The notes under the pieces are model-generated. The model worked only from the letters and a program-made list of their open reading frames with translations. It did no database searches and was not told where the DNA came from. 64,000 nucleotides of DNA, from contig NC_058506.1 in assembly GCF_020382885.2 (NCBI RefSeq), positions 14,052,318 to 14,116,317 on the forward strand, written 5' to 3'. This DNA comes from Scatophagus argus. Lineage: Eukaryota; Chordata; Actinopteri; Scatophagidae. A program made the position numbers and the translations under genes. Every line of letters begins with the position of its first letter. Position 1 is the stretch's first letter. Shown piece by piece: positions 1 to 11,811 of this stretch.

Positions 1-1699
1 CACCGAACAGAGGATCAGAAAGGATTTTAACATGACGCTCCACAAATACAACCAAGTCTGCAAAGTGAGCTCTCTGCTGTGTCTGTTCCATGATTCCATA
101 AGCGATGGATCTCCATTGTTCCCTCAATTTGTATGGCAGCTTTGCAAGAATGGCTCTCATATTTGCAGGCATATCCAACTCTTGCATATACTCCAATTCC
201 TCCATTACATTACAGCAGCCACGCAGAAACAAAGAATATGCTTGGAGTGCTTTAACATCTTCACCCTTTATGGACTGCCAGGCTAGAACCTTTTTCATAT
301 AAGCATTAGCAATTTTATATTGATTTCCAAAATGCTCCTGCAGTAGGTCCTTAGCCACTGCATAGCCGCGATCAGGAGCCAAGTGCTGGCAGCTACGTAC
401 CAGTTGTTGTGGCTGTCCTCTGGTAAATTGCTCCAGATAGAAAAGACAATCTGCTGCTTCTGCTTTATTCTCCACTCCTTGCTCGAATGCTTTAATGAAT
501 GCTCTGTATTGCAAAGGGTTCCCTTCGAATATGGGAATGTCTCTCGGCGGCAGAGATCTTGCAGTTTGCTGTTGCACCAAAGCAGCTGTTATTTCATTTT
601 GTCTGTGCATGATGGTAAGTATGTCCTCAGATGCAATTTGATTTATGCAAGGATGAGTGAATTGATGAGTGATTTGGGGTTGACGGATTTCCTTGTTTAA
701 TTGAGAAGTTGTCATTTGACCTTTAAGTTGGTGTGAATTTCCCATGCTTTTCTGGTGGTCATGCATATTGTAGTGACGTTCAGAATCCGTTTTAAAACTT
801 GAGCCACGTTCCTTTGGTCGCACATCCAGTGGTTTATTTGGATTTACTGAACACTGTTGTTGCATCGACTTCCACAATCCAGACTGATATTCATTTGCCA
901 AAGAATTTAACACAACCACAGACCCATTTTTCCCTTTATTTTCCAGGTAAGAGCCCGTTGCATTTTTGGATCCTGAACCAGCACTTCCCACACTAGAGGA
1001 TTGCAATACTGCCAACTTAGCATTTGTTGCAGCTATTTCCACTTCCAAGTCCAGTTGTTCTCGTTTCCTCCTCAGTTGTTGCTCCTGCTCCTCCAATGCG
1101 TGTCTTTCCTTAAGAGCTGAAGCACGGGCAATAAGAGCAGCTCTTTCTGCTTCAGCCTTTATGCGTGCTGAAGCAGTGCTTGATCCTCCACTGGCTCTAC
1201 TTCCTTTACTTGAAGGTTTGCTTTCCACATTAGAAATGCTATCATCTGGGCCAATGTCATCCACCACCAGCCCAGTTGCATGTGCATTGTTTTCACTGCT
1301 TGTGACATTTTGATTGATACCAACCTCATTGTTTGTAACACCAACATTTTCTTGTATATTACCTTCCAAGTTTGAAACCCACATTTCTGCATCATGAAAA
1401 CATTCATTTAAAGACAGAAATTTTGCTTTAAACCATATTTCATGTTTTTCTTGTTCATCACTTGGCATTAAACCCAACAGCTGTTTATGGATACATTTTG
1501 CATCATCACACACCACCCTTAATTCATTCAAAGCATCACAAACCATTGTTTTATCACCCTTTACGATGAGATCTTTCATTAAGTTTCGTATATTGGCGGC
1601 TTTGTTCAGCTTTGCCTTTCGTTCCGCTTGCAACCTTAAAAGCTTATCAGCAAGCGCCTTTTCAGTCATTATAACTTTTCGTCCGCTTCCGGTTTCCAT
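1..1699 (-). mobile_element. BEL/Pao-type LTR retrotransposon, gag-like ORF (partial, continues past left edge)
   Basis: A single uninterrupted frame runs on the minus strand from an ATG at 1699 to the left edge, about 566 codons without a stop. The N-terminal part is charged and helical. A coiled-coil stretch of about 50 residues rich in K, E, R and Q follows (roughly 1040-1180). After a polar linker comes a conserved-looking block (roughly 1-560) with motifs such as IPIFEGNPLQYRAFIKAFE, LLQEHFGNQYKIANAY and FADLVVFVERHVKI. These are typical of the DUF1759/gag region that precedes protease and reverse transcriptase in BEL/Pao elements. Protease, RT and integrase would lie left of the window and are not seen. 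The frame is open and intact, suggesting a fairly young copy. It lies antisense to the limk1-like gene on its right. Family assignment is from remembered motif similarity. Confidence 0.8.
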
Positions 1700-2350
1700 G
1701 TTTCAGTCGCTCCACAGTTCGCAACAACCACAAAGTTAACACAAAGTCGATCACGTATTCAATTAGGCCACCAATGCATTGGAATTATGCCCCTTAATTG
1801 TGTGCACACAGGTCCAATGGCCATTATTGTAGCGCTACTCATACCTCGGCATCAGTGAGCTGGGCGCTATGCGGTGATCAGCTGATCCGATGCTCCGCTG
1901 CCTCGCCTGGCTCCGGTGTCCGCCGATCCGCTGCGGCCGTTCCTCCAACTACCGCCGAATTCCGTCGGAATCGCTGCGGCCCTCCGTAGCCGAACTCCAC
2001 CTCACGCCAAGACCCAGCAGCAACAGCAGCTCCTTTCGATCGTCCTCCCACGATCACCTCCTCCAGGCGCCATGCGGTACGGGCCGCTTTCCAGACCCAG
2101 CGAAGGCCGACAGGAACCACAAGGCCGATTGTTGCTTTCCCAACGAGTCCGATGGGAACCTAGTTTTTGACTAATATAGTGGCCCTTTGTCACTATCCGC
2201 GCACGCTGGTTGTTTGACTGGCTTGTACGCGTGCCTGTGTAGGTGTATGCAGGTGTAAATGCATAACACAGCCAATGTCCAAAACACTGCTGATTGTACT
2301 TCAGGTTTATTTAGTCTATATACAGTCAACTCAAAGGTACTCACTTTAAC
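1700..2350 (-). mobile_element. probable 5' leader and LTR of the BEL/Pao element (boundaries unresolved)
   Basis: This segment lies immediately upstream of the gag-like start. Reading on the minus strand, a TATATA box lies at 2317-2322 and an AATAAA signal at 2306-2311, an arrangement expected in a compact LTR with promoter and polyadenylation signal. A GC-rich leader follows at about 1860-2170. Without the second LTR, which would lie outside the window, the exact TG...CA ends, primer-binding site and target-site duplication cannot be fixed. No host coding exon is recognisable here. Confidence 0.4.
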
Positions 2351-2481
2351 CATAACAATTATTCTGACCTGAGAAGTAACACCATGGCACGGTCAAAAAC
2401 TGTGTGGATTCCCCAGCGTGCACCACTACCCTGATTAACCCACCTCCCTATATAGATACAAACCATGGCCTAATCAAGATA

Positions 2482-2495
2482 CTGCCACCTACTGG
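2482..2495 (-). promoter_or_regulatory. CTCF-like binding site (14-bp core)
   Basis: On the minus strand the 14 bases read CCAGTAGGTGGCAG, which satisfies every position of the remembered vertebrate CTCF core CCASYAGRKGGCRS. It lies between the probable LTR and the first LIM-kinase exon. Occupancy is unknown. Confidence 0.45.
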
Positions 2496-2589
2496 CAGAA
2501 ATGCATACAACACTTGTGAACAAAGAAAATAACCAATTTGGCTCCTACATTAAGTATGTGTCTCAATATGTTTCGCTGACGCTCTTCAG

Positions 2590-3841
2590 ATAATAGGTAG
2601 AGTGAGTGCCGACCCTGACTACCTTCCTCGGGCAAATGACTTTGGGCTAAATGTAGCTGGTTTCCTGCAGCAGCACCACCCTCCACAGTGCCCCTTGGCC
2701 TTCCTGCCACTGGCTGTCCTCTGCTGTGACATGGACCCTGATAAACGGTACAGCTACACAAATCCAACACAAATGCAAACCTATATTTCTGTAAAGCAAA
2801 ATATGTGCTATACTTAAAAAAACAATCCATTTTATATTTTGCTGCAAAACAGACTTTAATTAGTCAGATAATTTCAGTTCAGTTTCTGTCAACAAAACAA
2901 TCATAGGCCATGCCATCACTGGTTAAAATTTAAGTGTGTTTGTATAATATGGTGTCCATCAGTGCTATCAGTTCCACCTGATGGTGTATGTGCTGTGTAG
3001 TGCTGTGGTAGTATAATGTTGGACAGATAGATAATGTAGTTAATAGTTGATGTACAAAGTAGGTATCATAACAGAGCTATAAGCACAGATACAGCTTTTA
3101 ACACATACAGCTAAAACTGCACCAAGTAATACATTACACAAACAAACTAACAAACTAGTGACAAATAGCCTACTAAATATTCAGTCAATGCACTGCTGCA
3201 ATAACAACCTCTCATCACAACTCTTGGTCTTTGACTCTTTCAGTCCCACCTTTTCAAAGCTGGAGGAGTGGCTTGAGAACCTCCTGATGCACCTGGACAT
3301 CGGTCTCCCTCTACTCTCTGAGTTAGAGCAGCTCTGCAGAGCCTTCTGGCAGGTTCACAACCAGCAAAACCACTTTCCCAATCAGGACAAGACCCTTGAA
3401 CCTCATGTACAAAACCAGTGTTCAGAGCCGCAAAGACAGAGTCCCAACCCCAAGCGACGTTCACACAGTGCAAATAACCACACTGAGCCTAATCACTTCA
3501 CTCAGAGCCAAGATCAAATCAGCACACCTGAAAGCCATTTGGACGAACAGCAACATATGCCTGATAACCATGACATGAGGACTGAGCATGACCATCTCAG
3601 TCAAGAATGTAATGAATACTCCCAAGACAAGAGCCAGAAGTGTTGCAGGTCTTTGAGTACAGACTCTGGCAAGAATGGATCTGAAACCTACAAACAAAAT
3701 AATCCCTCAGGACAACCAAAAACCCAGCATGAGCCATCTGGACCCCAGGTCAACAACTCACTGCTAGGTCGATCCAACAGGCTCAGAAGGACAAGCAGAG
3801 TGCTGTGGGACAGATCGGCAGAGAACAGCTCTTTTCTGTGA
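2590..3841 (+). CDS. limk1: LIM domain kinase (LIMK1-like), last two coding exons; 5' part lies left of window
   Basis: Two exons, 2590-2747 and 3244-3841 (stop TGA 3839-3841), join in phase 2 through an AG acceptor at 2588-2589, a GT donor at 2748 and an AG acceptor at 3242-3243. The joined protein reads [20 protein letters not shown], then a cysteine/proline segment, then MDPDKRPTFSKLEEWLENL. This is the end of the LIM-kinase catalytic domain (subdomains X-XI); the closest remembered match is LIMK1 ([38 protein letters not shown]). LIM kinases phosphorylate cofilin and so stabilise actin filaments. Catalytic residues are on earlier exons not in view. After the kinase end the last exon encodes about 150 extra residues rich in Q, N, H, S and K, whereas remembered mammalian LIMK1 stops soon after FWE. 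The missing upstream exons are explained by the retroelement lying in the preceding intron. LIMK1 is favoured over LIMK2. Confidence 0.8.
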
Positions 3842-5870
3842 CTGCTTAATTGAATGGCCAAAACAGATCACATCTAAAAAAACCAGTTTTGGGGAATAAA
3901 AAGACTTGAAAACATTTGTGCCTTCTCAAACAATTGGGGAGAGTACTGAAAGAGTTGCGAAGCTGTATGTGGAGGACTATAGCATGGACAACCTACATAG
4001 AAATCATAAAAATAAAACCTGACCGATACTGGATTCAGCTGATAAGATACCCATTCCTTACCTGACTCCTGCTGATTCCTTAAATTTCTCAAAATCTGTC
4101 AGTGATCTCTGGTGAACAGACTGTATAAGGATACTGTTACTAAACTACCCTAAACATGGCTTATCAGTCCACATATGACATGATACTAATATATCTATAA
4201 TAAGCTAAAATTGGCCTTCCAGCTTATTGTTTGGGCTCTGGTATTGACTTTGTGCAGAAGCTGTGAAACACATGGCACTTTACACTTTAAGCTACATTGC
4301 ATAGATCAATTATTTATCTAAATGCCTTACACTGTATATTTTCTGTTGAAAACTTTCAGACCGCAACCAACACAGCTGTGAACACATACAACTACAACTG
4401 CAACATGAACCAATAGTTAACTTAATAAAGCGAAATAAAAATCAATGTGTCATCACTATTAGCATTAAATGTCTTGCTTTTTAATGTACCTGAGTAAAAT
4501 TTACTTCCACTTGAGTACCGAAAAAAGTACATCATTAAACTTAAAATACTTACCAGAAAAAACTATGCAAAAACCATCAAGCACACACCTCCTGAAGGCT
4601 TGACAGGTGAACCTGGAAAAAAAAGTATCAAAGTAAATGGCGCAGTAATCAACGAGTTAGCTATTTGAGCCTCTATTGTCTTTAACGTAACACAGCTAAC
4701 GTTGAAGACACTATTAGCTTAACTATAATCGCCCAATTTACAAGGGAACCACAATTAACGTTTTTTTCTGTTATATGTGTCAATACAGATTCATTAGTCA
4801 TTATATACACGGAAAAAATGTTGCTATACAAAACAGCGGCCACCAACGGTAACCTAGCTTAAGTTAACCTAGCTACTTAAGCTAACCTAGCTTAAGTTAA
4901 CGTAGTTTAAGTAGCCCCCAGCTACAAGCTTGAGGAATACAGTGTATTAAAATGTGACGCGAGCTACCGTTAGCTAACTACATTAACTCTTAAAACTCAC
5001 GACTTCACCATACACACCTCAGTCGTCCATCTGTGTTGTCAGTGTATAGCAAATATTCATATTTCCAGTCACTACATACACAGGTCCTAGGAAGATGTCC
5101 TGGTTAGTGTTGCCACAGTCCTGCCTTTTTTTAAGAGTTGTTATGCATTTCATGTTACAAATTTAACAGGCTGCGTGGAAGACATCGTGCATGTGGCCGT
5201 ATTTTAGTGTGTGAAGAAGTGGGGTGGACAGTGGAGAGACTGACAAAGTTTGTGTGGACTATTTGTTTTTGACTATGAGACTAATTGTTGGAGTTTCTGC
5301 TTTCACTTAGAGCAACGCAAGGTGAGACTTGCGACTTATCAGGAGTGTTTTCATACTGCATTCAGGTTTGACAACAGAAAATGCTCAGAGAATGAAGACC
5401 AATTGGTTTTCAAAATGTCCATGCATCTGCTACAATGGCTAAGAGACAGCCGTGAACAGAGCTAACCTCACCTACAGGAGAGGCACAAATTAGCTAAAGT
5501 TTACCATGAGCGTCGCCTCACCTTCACATGATCATGAAATTGCAGTAACAGTAGTTTTTGTTTGTTTTAATTATAATCTTTGGTAATAGTAACTATTGTT
5601 TTAATGATGTCATCTTGCACTGGTCACTGAGCTGTATGAGGGAATATCACCCTACCTGGTTTCTATCTTCTTGCACTCTGCTGTACTTAAAACCGCCTCA
5701 GAGCGGCAAGACTGAGCGGTCTGGAGTTCAGTCTAACGCATGGAGCCACACGCACACCATATGCCGTCGTCACATTTTAGCAGTTCTTGTATAGTTTGCT
5801 CTCTTGGCATCCGTAACGTTGTGGTTTATCGTTTTTCTGCCTCTGGTCTGGGGTCAGTGTGAGAAGCATC
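3842..5870. other. intergenic: LIM kinase 3' flank and septin 4 upstream region
   Basis: No coding exon recognised. The LIM kinase 3' UTR probably uses AATAAA at 3895-3900. A Tol2/hAT-like relic lies at about 4489-4560. A direct/inverted repeat cluster of TTAAGTTAACCTAGCT-type words occupies about 4855-4920, and GCTAACGTT/GTTAGCTAAC words lie at about 4690-4980. Short open frames at 5250-5465 and 5558-5794 lack any recognisable domain and are treated as chance. Confidence 0.5.
4489..4560. mobile_element. degenerate hAT/Tol2-like terminal fragment
   Basis: The stretch contains GTACCTGAGTAAAATTTACT, then ACTTGAGTACCG and further AAGTAC and AAAATACTTA words. Alternating (T)TACTTGAGTA words of this kind are typical of the subterminal region of Tol2 and related fish hAT elements. 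No transposase frame and no paired terminus is visible, so it is at best a relic. Assignment is from remembered Tol2 end sequence. Confidence 0.35.
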
Positions 5871-5916
5871 ATGGACCACATGTCTTCTCCGGTCAGGTTC
5901 CGCACCAATAAGAAAG
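5871..5916 (+). other. candidate first coding exon of septin 4 (frame does not join directly)
   Basis: An ATG at 5871 begins a 15-codon frame (MDHMSSPVRFRTNKK) followed by a clean GT donor at 5917. It ends in phase 1, whereas the next certain septin exon (7695) begins in phase 0 of its proven frame, so direct splicing would hit an early stop. An extra exon of 3n+2 bases would be required. A stretch at 6561-6649 (89 bases, AG before, GT after) fits that requirement by phase and is open, but its encoded peptide has no recognisable conservation. Alternatively this exon is 5' UTR, or translation starts at the in-frame ATG at 7746. Confidence 0.4.
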
Positions 5917-7694
5917 GTATGTCTGCAACACTGAACACCAGCATTTAAACTCTGTTAGGCCGCACTGTGTGGAAATTAACTGAAACAATAGATAGATTTG
6001 CAATGTATTGCTCGGCTCATGGGAAATTCACTACAGCAGCTTATAAATCGTGCAACAGGGATATATTTATGTGTAGCTCTTGTATTCTTGTTACACATGA
6101 TGACATTTTTGCACCTTGTTTACTTGTCTACCTGTATAGACCTGAACATGTGTGTGAAACACTGTAAAGACCACTACCAGACCACAGACTACCTAGTAAT
6201 AGTACTATCATTTTCTTTATACAACATGTTTTTCTGCATGTGTGTTTTCTTTTATACAAATGATACTTTTTCCCCATATTTATATATGCTGTCCTCTTGT
6301 GAAAAAAAGCTGCAACTTTCTCAGAAAAGGAGGTAGGACACGTTTGTAGACTTCTGTTTAATGATAGTGTTTATAGCTTGTTTGTGTCTGTGTGTGTGAT
6401 TAAAGAGTTAAATCTCCGACCCCCTCCCCATCCTGTGAGAGCATTACAAGCTGGGTTAAGCCTGCTGCAAAGCTTTGTGGGTAATGAGAGTTGACAGGTA
6501 CAGGGACGCCAGACGAATCCTGATCAGGACAGCAGCACTGGGCTGTTCTGCTGTCTTCAGACCAAGTCAGTGGGCTCTGTGTGAGACCGATGAAATGTGT
6601 GCCCTGTACAGAAAGTGTGGCAGCATGTCTGTCTCAACTCTTTGTGATAGTGAGTAGAGTCACTGGGGAAATTACCTGTGTGGCGACCAAAACCACTAGT
6701 TATGTGTGCATAAGCTATATAAGATGATAAAAAATTACTTCAGTCTAATTAGCATGAACAGTTGGACCACAGGTTTTACCAACCTCCAACTCCAGGCTGT
6801 CTGTTGTTCGTGTCGTCACCCTGCATGGACAGATGGATGAAGGCCTCTGTAATGGTATAATGGGATCACAGGTCAGGCCTAATCAGGGAAGAAAGGGAGT
6901 AGTCCTCCACTACAACAAAAGACACTGAAGGCTCATCACGTCATGCCCTGGCTGTGGCAACCAGTTAGTCAGCTGGCTGTTTGTCCGTCGACAATTTATG
7001 TTCAATATCAGTGCGAAGATACATAAATATATTACATACCCAAACAGCTATGTGGAAAATGACTCAAAATCGAAGGGGAATTGCCAAAATCTTGATTTTT
7101 CTTTTAGTGTCCCACGTGGAATAATAATCTATTGTAACTGATTATAAAAGAGGAAACCCCGCCCAGTGGTTTTCAGATGATTAGCTGGAGGTCTTAAGTT
7201 CTTGCGCCCTTGTCAGCTTTGTGTCTGTCTTTCAGTTTGGACTCCACAGTAAAAGTAATTCTGGGTCTTGCGGTCAGAGGTGTTGCTACAGCAGGCTTTG
7301 ATATTTCTTCTGCTTGCCAGTCCCTCTCTAGTGTCTTGCATGACTGCAAACATGACACTTAGAGATGACATTGTAGTGAATTTCAGGACAATTCTCTTAA
7401 GGTGTGTTCATCTTCAGCTGATAATTTGAAAATAGTGAATGACAAGTGAAATTCAAACTTTTCTTTTCAAACATTTGATATTACTTTTAGTCCTGTTTTC
7501 ATTTTTTTAATAACCATGTTTTTCCATCTTTTTATTTTTTGTAAATGTCGGTCCTCAAATATTTAGAATTCCAAGCAGATAAGTCAACAGGAAAAGAGAG
7601 ATCACTTCCTTTGTAGTTGTGATTAAAAGTGAGTTATTTAGACTTTTAATTGTCCATATAAAACCATGTGTAACTCTGCTGTTTCCCATCCTAG

Positions 7695-10600
7695 CTGTCA
7701 AGTCTGTCCATCGAGGACCCGGAGGACAGTCATTTTCCTTTTGCAATGAGGGATCTCCCCCCTCTTTCTCAGCCTGGCGAACTGCATCAGATACCAGGCC
7801 ACCAGGCACCAGTCAACCATGAGGCAGAGGGAGCTTGGACAACACCTAACGGGAGACTGCCCAGCCTTCCTGGGACTCCCCCTCCACCACGTCACATCCC
7901 CTGCCACTCCGTTGGTTCTCCGACTGTCCCTCCCAGATCAAATCGTGTGAGACCAGACGCAGAGTTTCAGCTCCAGCCACTGAGACAGCTCGTCTCTCAG
8001 GTGTCTATGGACTGTCCGTCCAGCCCATCCTCACGTCCACAGAGCCCCTGGTGTCGTTTTGACCCCTATGACTCTCCAGAGGTGTGTTTCTATGTGCTTT
8101 CATTTGTGTGTGGATGCAGTGGAGAGGGTGTACATACACGCATGTTATGTTTGTCTTGTCTGCAGGATCAGGACAAAGAGTATGTGGGATTTGCCACATT
8201 GCCCAACCAGGTTCATAGAAAGACAGTGAAGAAAGGCTTCACATTTACACTTATGGTGGCAGGTGAGTCCTTCCATATAGCTGCTAAGTAGTATAAGTTA
8301 TATTCTATTTATTGAGGCTGTCATAAGGACTGCAGGCAGGATTAAGGAGAATGTGAAAAACTTTCTTTTTTGTTTAAGGTTAAGTGACTGTATGTGTTGT
8401 ATTATACTAAGAAATATAAATGTTGCATAGTTGAATGTGATAATTTATTCAGGCTTGTTCAAGAGGGTTGGAGAGTCTTACTCTGTGTCTCTGTAGGGGA
8501 GTCTGGCCTTGGTAAATCCACATTAATCAACAGTTTGTTCCTCACTGATCTCTACAAAGACAGGAAGGTTCCGAATGCACAAGGTGAGATTAGCTTTATT
8601 TTTTATTTGCATGTGTGCTCCATTTAAATAAAGTAGGAACACTCTTGTTATGTGTTTGAACATGCTGTTATTTTGTGGCCTGTGTAGAAATTGTTGCTTT
8701 GTACGTGTGTGTGTGTGTGTGTCTGCAGAGCGAATCAGTCAAACAGTCGACATCGTCAGACACACAGTGAGCATCGAGGAGAAGGGAATCAAACTGAGGC
8801 TCACCATCATAGACACACCAGGCTTCGGAGACGCCGTCAACAATGCAGAATGGTGAGGTTATCGACCTCATATATGAATTACCTGGTTGAAATTTGGAGC
8901 AGTGGCAGGCTCCAGAGTCTCAAACCAAAATTCAACTCATGGCATCACAATCGTACTGAATACGCTTTTATTTTGAAATAGTTCGCATTATAAACAGTCA
9001 CTTCTCCAGCAGGGTTTTTGTTTTACTCACAGAGATGTTATGTGTTTCATCAGCTGGAAGCCGATAGAAGACTACATCGACCAGCAGTTTGAACAGTACT
9101 TCAGAGATGAGAGCGGACTGAACAGAAGGAACATCCAGGACAACAGAGTCCACTGTTGCCTCTACTTCATCTCTCCATTCAGTCATGGGTAGGCCGACAA
9201 CATGTTTTAGTCCTGCACATGAAGCTAAACCAGCACAACAGTACTGCAGTACTGCAACAACCTCACCTAAAAGTTGCTGTGTGTGCATTGACTCGTGCGT
9301 ACATGTGTGTTTTTTCTTCCACCAGTCTTCGACCTCTGGATGTGGAGTGTATGAAGGCCTTGCATGAAAAAGTCAACATAGTTCCCGTATTGGCCAAAGC
9401 GGACAGCCTGACACAAGCAGAGGTCCGCAGAAAGAAGATGAAGGTATGAGATCATAAACTCACACACACACACACACACCCAGACACCACTGGCGGTCAG
9501 GTATCTAATACACACAATAGTACTTCAGTGATTGGTATTGCACTTCCATACAGTTTTAAGAGTCTACAGCCATGGTAGCATACCAGTGAGACTGTACTTC
9601 GGCAGAGTGGTTTGAGCTGGATGCTTAACGTGAGCGTGCTAACATGTTTATGTTGAGCAGGTTTAATCTCTTTCAGTGTAGTGTACTAATAAGCACTAAA
9701 CACAAAGTACAGCTGAGGCAAATGGAAATGTCACCAGTGTAGCGGGTATTGAAAAAACTGCATTGTCATTTCCACGTGTTCATGTGCTGTAGATCAGAGA
9801 GGAGATCAAGCAATTTGGGATCAACATCTACCAGTTCCCCGAGTATGATTCAGATGAGGACGAAGACTTTAATAAACAGGACCAGATGCTCAAGGTTGGT
9901 GAGATGACTGATTCACTTCTTAAGGGCAAAATGTGCCATCTTGTCAAGATTGACAGTTTTATTGTTTTTTGCTTCTCTATAGAACAGCATCCCATTTGCA
10001 GTAATTGGGAGTAACGTTCAAGTGGAGAGTAAAGGTCGCAGGTTCAGGGGTCGTGCTTATCCCTGGGGTGTGGTAGAAGGTATTACTTTGGCTTAAGCAA
10101 TTTTTTACTTGGTTGGTGCTTATATATTGGATCAAATATGGACAATTTAGTAGACAGTAGCTAGATAGTTTTTCAATAAATGTATCTGTTTTTAGCACAG
10201 AAACAAAAACCACAGTCGGATCCAGTAACATGTTGTCGTTGCATTGTTCAGTGGAGGACCCGGTTCACTCTGACTTCCTGCTGCTGAGGAACATGCTGGT
10301 GAGGACGCACATGCAGGACCTGAAGGAAGTGACGCAGGAGACGCACTATGAAAACTACAGGGCCGAGTGCATCCACAAGATGACGCGCATGGTGGTGCAG
10401 GAGAGGAAGCGCAGGTGGGTAGAGTCAGGATGCACTTTGACACGTGGTTCGACACCTCTTGCAGTCTCGCTGAGACATATACTCACACAGATGTTGCTTT
10501 TCTATTTGTGTTTGTGGGTGTGAATATGGGTTTTAGTTTGCTTGAGAAGCATCAAGCGGTCAGCGAGGGAGATCTTCCTCTGCCGCTAGCCGCTGTAGAC

Positions 10601-10794
10601 ACCGAGAGAGAAAGGCTCATCTTTGAGAAAGACGAAGAGGTATGTCTCTCTTGCTGCCTTTCTCATTCAGATACTCAGTTACAAAGGTAATCACTGCTAA
10701 TTCATGTATTCCCCCTCTGTAGCTGCGGAGGATGCAGGAGGTGCTGGAGAGGATTCAGGAACAAATGCAACACGGTCAGAGAAGTGGCTGCTGA
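7695..10794 (+). CDS. septin4: septin 4 (GTP-binding cytoskeletal protein), eleven coding exons
   Basis: Exons: 7695-8081, 8166-8262, 8497-8583, 8729-8852, 9054-9188, 9326-9443, 9793-9894, 9983-10079, 10252-10414, 10537-10639 and 10723-10794 (stop TGA). All junctions are GT/AG and keep frame, giving 494 residues from 7695; an in-frame ATG lies at 7746. Residues of about 1-125 are a proline/serine-rich head ending [17 protein letters not shown], the mark of the SEPT4 long isoform. [15 protein letters not shown] and the polybasic VKKGF follow. GTPase motifs are complete: P-loop GESGLGKST (about 162-170), DTPG (about 219-222) and AKAD (about 300-303). The septin unique element covers about 370-430, and a C-terminal coiled coil begins [20 protein letters not shown]. 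Septins form hetero-oligomeric filaments at membranes, cytokinetic rings and the sperm annulus. SEPT5 is similar in the core but lacks this head. Paralogue (a or b copy) not resolved. Confidence 0.92.
8706..8722 (+). repeat. (TG)n microsatellite ending 6 bases before a septin 4 acceptor
   Basis: A run of alternating T and G lies directly before the TCTGCAG acceptor of the exon starting at 8729, in place of an ordinary pyrimidine tract. Confidence 0.8.
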
Positions 10795-11811
10795 TTCTCC
10801 AATAATTCCATGGGAGATGAGGAAAACAAAGAGGGACCAGGAAGACAGAGGAGGCCTTGTGTTAAAAGGAAGTCTGCCACATTGCATTCAGTCCCTTACA
10901 TGTTTTTTTTCTCCAGGGTTAGCAAGGCTGGGATCATGGTTCTCTAAAGATGTCTCTAAGGATCTCTAAGGATCTCTAAGGAGGCCTTACTATGGGTTTA
11001 TGTACGTTGCCCAGATTTTGGGAGACAGAGCATCAAATAAGCTGATTGGCTAATCCAGCTCTTGTCAGAAGGCCAACTCAAAATGACAAAAGAAATAAAG
11101 ACATGAAGTTAACACTGAAACTCTGTAGTATAGTACAGAAGACATTTGCCGTCGTGCAGCCAGGAGAAGCACATTCCAGCGCTGTCAACGACACTCGTGC
11201 TGCTCTTCACGGTTGCTGATCCTGCTGCAGGAATCAGTGGAGCACTTTCATTGTCTTTTTTTCTTTTTCTCTTTCCTCACCATCAGTATTAAACATGAAC
11301 TGCCTCTCGCTTTCTCATTCTGCCTCTTGAACAAACAATGTGTGTGTTTGAGAGACAGAGATACAGGCAGAGAAGGTGCACATGGTGTTTCAGGGTCATT
11401 CTGGAGGATTTTATTCAGTTATTCGGAATTCTGTTTTGCCTGCCCAATTCTGTGATTTCTCGTAAGCTGAATTCGCCCAACCCCCAGTTATAGGTCAACC
11501 CATGCATCACTATGGTGTTGCATTCAAGACTTCAGCAGGTCACACTAGCTTACAGCCAGTTGTGGTGGTGCTAAAATTTTATTTTCTTGCTTCATTGATG
11601 TGTTCCAGGACGTCTCCTCGATTAGTAACCTTCATAGCGATACAACACTGCCACCTAGGGGTCATTTAATAACATTAACTTTGGTATTTCAATGTATAAA
11701 CGACATTTTTCATGTTTTAATACTTTGAAGTTGAATTTTTTTTTCTTTTTTGTATGTCTAATCCTCAATTTTGCTGTTTCAGGAAGACATCTGAGAAAAC
11801 ATGTTAATAAA
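10795..11811 (+). other. septin 4 3' UTR
   Basis: Non-coding sequence after the septin stop. It holds a 10-base tandem repeat (four copies of a TCTCTAAGGA-type unit, 10941-10980), an AATAAA at about 11094 and a stronger downstream AATAAA at 11806-11811. The latter makes the transcript end about 80 bases from the facing mnt poly(A) signals. Confidence 0.6.
10941..10980 (+). repeat. 10-bp tandem repeat, four units
   Basis: Units are tctctaaaga, tgtctctaag, gatctctaag and gatctctaag in succession, the last two identical, within the septin 4 3' UTR. Confidence 0.8.

Noticed and set aside
2489-2830. 113-codon minus-strand open frame
   Set aside because: It is antisense to a clear LIM-kinase exon and shows no domain.
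3158-3243. Start of a 227-residue open frame (ATG-like start at 3158) as a separate gene
   Set aside because: This part lies before the AG acceptor at 3242-3243 and is intron; the real exon joins in phase to the LIM-kinase exon ending at 2747.
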